A stretch of DNA of 8,044 nucleotides from Acholeplasmataceae bacterium (GTDB lineage: Bacteria > Bacillota_I > Bacilli_A > Acholeplasmatales > Acholeplasmataceae). Location of the stretch: assembly GCA_003497445.1 (NCBI GenBank), contig DNNX01000028.1, positions 1 through 8,044 of the forward strand, given 5' to 3'. Under the pieces are notes generated by a model. That model was not told where the DNA came from. It saw only the letters and a program-made list of their open reading frames with translations, and ran no database searches. The stretch's first letter is position 1. Each line of letters opens with the position of its first letter. Position numbers and translations under genes: made by a program. Shown piece after piece: positions 5,368-8,044 of the stretch.

Positions 5368-6194
5368 CCAAAACGTCTTGGATCTTCTGAAAGTTGATCT
5401 AGTAAAAAGACATCCTCTTTTGAAATTGAAAAATCTAAGTCTGCATTTTCTTCCATGCGGGCTTTTTTTGTTGATTTTGGTAGTGGTAATGTATTGTGTT
5501 CTAATGTGTAACGAATGAGTATTTGTGCAGGTGTTTTTTGATATTTTTCAGCGAGTGATACAACAAGTGGAGTATTTAAAGCATGTCCAATCGCAAGTGG
5601 TGAATATGCCTCTACTAATATATGATTGTCTTGACAAAATGCAATGGTTTCTTTTTGTTTTTGAAAGTGTCCAGCAAAAAATGCGATTTGATTCACATGA
5701 GGTATGACACCTGTTCTAGCGATTAAATCCTTTAAATCATCCACATTAAAATTTGAGACGCCAATGGCACGTATTTTTTTTGCCTCATAAAGTTCAATCA
5801 TTTTCTTCCATGCTTCTGCGTTGCCTTCTTTACAATCTTGACCAATATTTGACCATGGCCATGGTGCATGGATCAAATATAAGTCTAAATAGTCTAATTG
5901 TAATCGTTTAAGTGTTTCGTTAAAATAGTGTTCTGTATCTTCATATGTTTTGATATGAGACGGCAGTTTTGACGTTACAAAGATTTCAGACCTTTTGAGA
6001 TGCGCATCTTGAATAGCTTGGCCAACACTTATTTCATTTTCATAAACATAGGCAGTATCAATATGTATATAGCCTACTTCTAGCGCATCTCTAACAGCTT
6101 GATATGCGATATCACCATTAGGTACTTGCCAAGTTCCAAATCCAACTTTTGGAATTGTGACGCCATTATATAATTCAAATGTTTCTTTTAACAT
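5364..6194 (-). CDS. Aldo/keto reductase, NADPH-dependent
   Basis: Soluble oxidoreductase of the AKR superfamily (AKR5/2,5-diketo-gluconate-reductase-like), reducing small aldehydes or ketones; the physiological substrate cannot be told. The 276 residues form the (beta/alpha)8 barrel: GVTIPKVGFGTWQV (11-24), IDTAYVYENE (45-54) with D46 and Y51, K76 in VTSKL and H109 in LIHAPWP complete the D-Y-K-H catalytic tetrad. IGVSNFNVDDL and the C-terminal LPLPKSTKKARMEEN, with K-S/T-x3-R, form the NADPH phosphate site. The start ATG (6192-6194) has a strong AAGGAGG that overlaps the stop of the upstream membrane-protein gene, so the two are an operon. Its 3' end overlaps zur by 4 bp and contains the zur terminator. 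Confidence 0.93.
   Translation of the reverse strand: MLKETFELYNGVTIPKVGFGTWQVPNGDIAYQAVRDALEVGYIHIDTAYVYENEISVGQAIQDAHLKRSEIFVTSKLPSHIKTYEDTEHYFNETLKRLQLDYLDLYLIHAPWPWSNIGQDCKEGNAEAWKKMIELYEAKKIRAIGVSNFNVDDLKDLIARTGVIPHVNQIAFFAGHFQKQKETIAFCQDNHILVEAYSPLAIGHALNTPLVVSLAEKYQKTPAQILIRYTLEHNTLPLPKSTKKARMEENADLDFSISKEDVFLLDQLSEDPRRFG
5437..5469 (+). terminator. Intrinsic terminator of the znu-zur operon, inside the reductase gene
   Basis: On the plus strand 5437-5446 (AAGTCTGCAT) pairs with 5455-5464 (ATGCGGGCTT) in a ten-pair stem with two G-U pairs and an eight-base loop, followed by TTTTT (5465-5469). It lies 70 bp past the zur stop codon, within the last 35 codons of the reductase gene on the other strand. 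No other terminator follows zur nearby. Confidence 0.65.
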
Positions 6195-6204
6195 GTGATC
6201 CTCC

Positions 6205-6576
6205 TTATTTAATCATTTTATAGATCATGATAGTTGTTGTAGTAGCAATCAACAATAACATGATGCCAATATAAAGATTTAAAAAAACATACGTTGTGGA
6301 TAATAAAATTGTTCTTGAGATGTATAGTCCAATATATACATATAAACTATATTCTAGTATTGATTTTTCCTTGGGCGTTATGAGTTTCATTTTCATGGAT
6401 GCTTTTTGATAGTGTTTATACATCAAAATGACACAGATGAAAGCAACAAAAAAGATCAATGCTTGGGCGAGTCCTTCTTCGTTGATAATGGACACTAATA
6501 TGGTGTAAATTGAAAGTAAAATTAACATAGTGTGTGCATAAAATCTTATAAGTAAATATTTATATGGAATATTCAT
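6205..6576 (-). CDS. Small four-helix membrane protein, function unknown
   Basis: I do not recognise this 123-residue protein. It is strongly hydrophobic with four predicted membrane helices (roughly 15-33, 37-55, 75-95, 98-120) and a basic loop KHYQKASMKMKLITPKEK (55-72) between helices 2 and 3. There is no signal peptide, Cys pair, His motif or known enzyme signature. The start is the ATG at 6574-6576, with AAAGGAG (6588-6582) 5 nt upstream; a longer frame to 6654 would run into coaD and has no ribosome binding site. It precedes the aldo/keto reductase, whose ribosome binding site overlaps its stop codon, so it is probably co-transcribed, and it starts 41 bp from the divergent coaD. Confidence 0.75.
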   Translation of the reverse strand: MNIPYKYLLIRFYAHTMLILLSIYTILVSIINEEGLAQALIFFVAFICVILMYKHYQKASMKMKLITPKEKSILEYSLYVYIGLYISRTILLSTTYVFLNLYIGIMLLLIATTTTIMIYKMIK

Positions 6577-6590
6577 AATGACTCCTTTTA

Positions 6591-6599
6591 TGTTATAAT
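6591..6599 (+). promoter_or_regulatory. Extended -10 promoter of coaD
   Basis: TGTTATAAT: TG-T-TATAAT is a perfect extended -10. No good -35 is found 17 bp upstream (ATTCAT). The start near 6606 would leave a leader of about 12 nt, with GAGG (6606-6609) at its very 5' end. Confidence 0.6.
6592..6597 (-). promoter_or_regulatory. Possible -10 for the small membrane protein/reductase operon
   Basis: On the minus strand TATAAC overlaps the coaD -10 almost completely. A weak TTTGAT-like -35 lies 15-16 bp upstream. The predicted leader would be only about 9 nt. Low confidence; the true promoter could be inside coaD. Confidence 0.3.
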
Positions 6600-6617
6600 G
6601 CATGTGAGGTAAATCAA

Positions 6618-7103
6618 ATGAGAAAAGCAATGTATCCAGGTACATTTGATCCAATTACAAAAGGACATGTCGATGTCATCGAACGTGCAGCAAATCTAGT
6701 TGATACACTCTATGTTGTTGTTGCTGATAACATGCATAAATCACGTTCATTCTCAGTTGAAAAAAGAATAGAATTTGTTCAAAAAGCAACAAAACATATT
6801 CCGAATCTTGTCATCACATCTACGCGTGACCTTGTTGTGAGATATGCACAAGAACATGACATTCAACTATTAGTGAGAGGACTAAGAAATATTCAAGACT
6901 ACGAAAACGAATATGCACTCTATCAATACAACAGAAATATCAATCCTGATATTGAAACCGTCATTTTATTTCCATCTTCTAGAAATCATTTTGTATCATC
7001 TTCAGCAATTAAAGAATTAATTTTCCATGGTGCAGACATTGATCTTTACATTCCAGAAGTCATCATTGAAGATGTTAAAAAAGGCATTTTAAGTCAAGAT
7101 TAA
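6618..7103 (+). CDS. coaD: Phosphopantetheine adenylyltransferase
   Basis: Catalyses 4'-phosphopantetheine + ATP to dephospho-CoA + pyrophosphate, the penultimate step of coenzyme A synthesis. The 161-residue length is typical. Nucleotidyltransferase motifs: YPGTFDPITKGH (6-17) with the T-x-G-H signature, K41 in the HKSRSFS segment, RGLRNIQDYENE (87-98) and FVSSSAIKE (124-132). The ATG at 6618 has GTGAGG 8 nt upstream. It does not sit beside rsmD/ylbJ as in Bacillus; instead it is a single gene between two minus-strand units. Its last 15 bp overlap the end of the convergent HAD gene, and its terminator lies inside that gene. Confidence 0.96.
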   Translation: MRKAMYPGTFDPITKGHVDVIERAANLVDTLYVVVADNMHKSRSFSVEKRIEFVQKATKHIPNLVITSTRDLVVRYAQEHDIQLLVRGLRNIQDYENEYALYQYNRNINPDIETVILFPSSRNHFVSSSAIKELIFHGADIDLYIPEVIIEDVKKGILSQD

Positions 7104-7871
7104 TTGATGTTTGATAAAAAATTCATATAATAAATCGTATTTTATATGAGGGGCAATAAATGTTGCCTCTTTTTTTAATGCATCAAATCTCGAATTATCC
7201 ATTGCAATTCCAATGTCTGCTAATTTAATCATGGATACATCATTTAATCCATCCCCAACAGTAATCAATTGATCATAAGGATCTAAATGTCTTAAATACT
7301 TAATTCCTGAGGCTTTGTGCACATGAGGATAAATAAAATCTGCACCTCCAACATGCCAAGGAAAACAATTAAATTGAGTAAGCTTATGAGCAACTGCTTG
7401 AATATCGTCATCTGAATCTGCAAACATCCACAACTGATAAATGCGTTGATTCAAATAAAATTGCGGGTCTACGATGGGATGTATCCCTCTGAGTGTTTGC
7501 ATGGCATGATCCACACGTGCATCTGGATATAAAATCGCATCATCTTTTTCACTTACCATGCCAATATTAATGTTGGTATCTTTTAAAATCGTGAACACAT
7601 ATTCGATGTCTTTTATTGAAATCGGCGTGTCATGAACGAGTGTCCCATTGATATAAAGCATCGCACCATTAATAAGTACCATATGATCAAAAAAAGGTAT
7701 GATGTCTTTAATAATTGTCAGTTTTTCTAAACTTCTTCCTGTCGCCAAACCTAAAATTGTATCAGGTTGTTTTTTTAATTCATACAAAAGTTTTAATGTA
7801 TTCGGTAAAATGCGTCCTTCATCATTAAAAAATAATGTATTATCTAAGTCAAAATAATAGGCTTTTTTCAT
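7089..7871 (-). CDS. HAD-superfamily hydrolase, Cof-type phosphatase
   Basis: Cytoplasmic Mg-dependent phosphatase of the Cof/YidA-like (HAD IIB) class, which acts on sugar phosphates, flavin or cofactor phosphates; substrate unknown. The 260 residues show motif I DLDNT (8-12, catalytic D8 and D10), motif II LATGRS (42-47, T44), motif III K186 in HKASGIKYL and motif IV GDGLNDVSM (206-214). The cap domain lies between residues about 80 and 180. The start at the ATG 7869-7871 is chosen because GAGG lies 5 nt upstream and motif I begins at residue 5-8 as normal; an ATG 45 bp upstream would translate the promoter. Motif I has Asn where Cof proteins usually have Gly (DLDGT), a common variant in other HAD families. 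Confidence 0.9.
   Translation of the reverse strand: MKKAYYFDLDNTLFFNDEGRILPNTLKLLYELKKQPDTILGLATGRSLEKLTIIKDIIPFFDHMVLINGAMLYINGTLVHDTPISIKDIEYVFTILKDTNINIGMVSEKDDAILYPDARVDHAMQTLRGIHPIVDPQFYLNQRIYQLWMFADSDDDIQAVAHKLTQFNCFPWHVGGADFIYPHVHKASGIKYLRHLDPYDQLITVGDGLNDVSMIKLADIGIAMDNSRFDALKKEATFIAPHIKYDLLYEFFIKHQLILT
7148..7176 (+). terminator. Intrinsic terminator of coaD, inside the HAD gene
   Basis: GAGGGGCAA (7148-7156) pairs with TTGCCTCTT (7163-7171) with two G-U pairs around a six-base loop, followed by TTTTT (7172-7176). It is 44 bp past the coaD stop codon, within the coding sequence of the convergent HAD gene. On the minus strand the same stem is followed by an A-rich stretch and would not terminate. 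Confidence 0.8.
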
Positions 7872-7886
7872 ATTTTCCTCACACTT

Positions 7887-7895
7887 ATTATAGCA
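7887..7895 (-). promoter_or_regulatory. Extended -10 promoter of the HAD phosphatase gene
   Basis: On the minus strand TGCTATAAT is a perfect extended -10; the -35 position (TGATAG) is poor. The start near 7880 leaves a leader of about 9 nt beginning at the GAGG ribosome binding site. Confidence 0.6.
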
Positions 7896-7913
7896 TATGA
7901 GCATGAAAGCTAT

Positions 7914-7930
7914 CATTTCATCACGAAATG
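7914..7930. promoter_or_regulatory. Inverted repeat between the HAD and RNase J promoters
   Basis: CATTTC-N5-GAAATG is a perfect 6-5-6 inverted repeat lying upstream of the HAD -10 and over the -35 region of the presumed RNase J promoter. It could be an operator, but no regulator is implicated and a repeat of this size can arise by chance in AT-rich DNA. Confidence 0.25.
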
Positions 7931-7931
7931 T

Positions 7932-7939
7932 TATACAAT
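7932..7939 (+). promoter_or_regulatory. Weak candidate -10 for the RNase J gene
   Basis: TATACAAT contains TACAAT (five of six matches) or TATACA behind a TG. No convincing -35 is present. The start near 7946 would give a leader of about 26 nt. Confidence 0.4.
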
Positions 7940-7971
7940 AAAGTTAACGCGTAACGATTCGGAGGAAAGAT

Positions 7972-8044
7972 ATGAGTCAAGACTTGCTTAAATCAGGCGA
8001 GATAGGTTTTTTCGCTTTAGGTGGTTTAGGTGAAGTTGGGAAAA
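7972..8044 (+). CDS. rnj: Ribonuclease J, first 24 residues (cut by window edge)
   Basis: RNase J is a metallo-beta-lactamase-fold enzyme with endonuclease and 5'-3' exonuclease activity in mRNA decay and rRNA maturation. Only MSQDLLKSGEIGFFALGGLGEVGK is implied at the N-terminus; the run FALGGLGEVGK (14-24) is the characteristic opening of the RNase J beta-lactamase domain, before the HxHxDH motif, which lies outside the window. The ATG at 7972 follows GGAGG by 6 nt. Whether it is the J1 or J2 paralogue cannot be decided from this piece. Confidence 0.82.
   Translation, partial: MSQDLLKSGEIGFFALGGLGEVGK

Noticed and set aside
5336..5707. Two 60-codon plus-strand frames over the reductase gene
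   Set aside because: Antisense to the aldo/keto reductase with an intact catalytic tetrad; no ribosome binding sites. The hydrophobic stretch is a by-product of the complement.
6577..6654. Longer start for the small membrane protein
   Set aside because: It would run across both promoters and into coaD, while the ATG at 6574-6576 has a strong AAAGGAG at the right distance.
7124..7148. AT-only hairpin CATATAA/TTATATG with a T-run on the minus strand
   Set aside because: It lies before the HAD stop codon, so terminating there would truncate the gene; the stem is all weak pairs apart from one. Not called a terminator.
1..8044. CRISPR array, transposon, prophage, toxin-antitoxin or defence genes
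   Set aside because: Looked for on both strands: no spaced repeats, transposase or integrase motifs, tRNA-like folds or foreign-looking genes. All genes are housekeeping or zinc uptake apart from one small unknown membrane protein.

Overview
The window is ordinary chromosomal DNA from a low-GC, AT-rich bacterium of the Bacillota/Mollicutes side of the tree. The rimP-nusA-ylxR-ylxQ-infB order, a NusA without a C-terminal extension, and an RNase J gene all fit. TGG encodes Trp, and TGA is the natural stop of two genes (znuC and znuB) at tight operon overlaps, so the standard code is used. That argues against Mycoplasma/Spiroplasma (TGA = Trp) and fits an Acholeplasma-, Izemoplasma- or Erysipelotrichia-like organism; the exact genus is inference. 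Genes are tightly packed, and three gene borders contain convergent or divergent overlaps or shared signals.

Layout. 1-2417 (minus strand): the translation/transcription operon rimP, nusA, ylxR (rnpM), ylxQ and the first 114 codons of infB, read from an extended -10 promoter at 2472-2500 with a short leader holding two overlapping hairpins. 2418-2612: divergent control region carrying that promoter plus the promoter of a zinc operon, flanked by two almost identical 7-1-7 inverted repeats that look like Fur/Zur operators. 2613-5367 (plus strand): znuA (lipoprotein with a His-rich loop), znuC (ATPase), znuB (permease) and zur (Fur-family regulator), each overlapping the next; a self-regulated zinc uptake operon. 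5364-6576 (minus strand): an aldo/keto reductase preceded by a small unknown four-helix membrane protein. 6618-7103 (plus): coaD. 7089-7871 (minus): Cof-type HAD phosphatase. 7972-8044 (plus): start of an RNase J gene.

Together: the zinc operon is a complete import-plus-sensing module. The operators overlap the -35 and the start point, so zinc-loaded Zur would be expected to shut off its own transporter. The two convergent gene pairs have no intergenic space: zur and the reductase overlap by 4 bp and each appears to use an intrinsic terminator buried inside the other's coding sequence; coaD and the HAD gene overlap by 15 bp and coaD's terminator lies inside the HAD gene. I saw no mobile element, CRISPR array, tRNA, rRNA or novel multi-gene system; the most interesting material is regulatory. 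No gene-free stretch exceeds about 200 bp.
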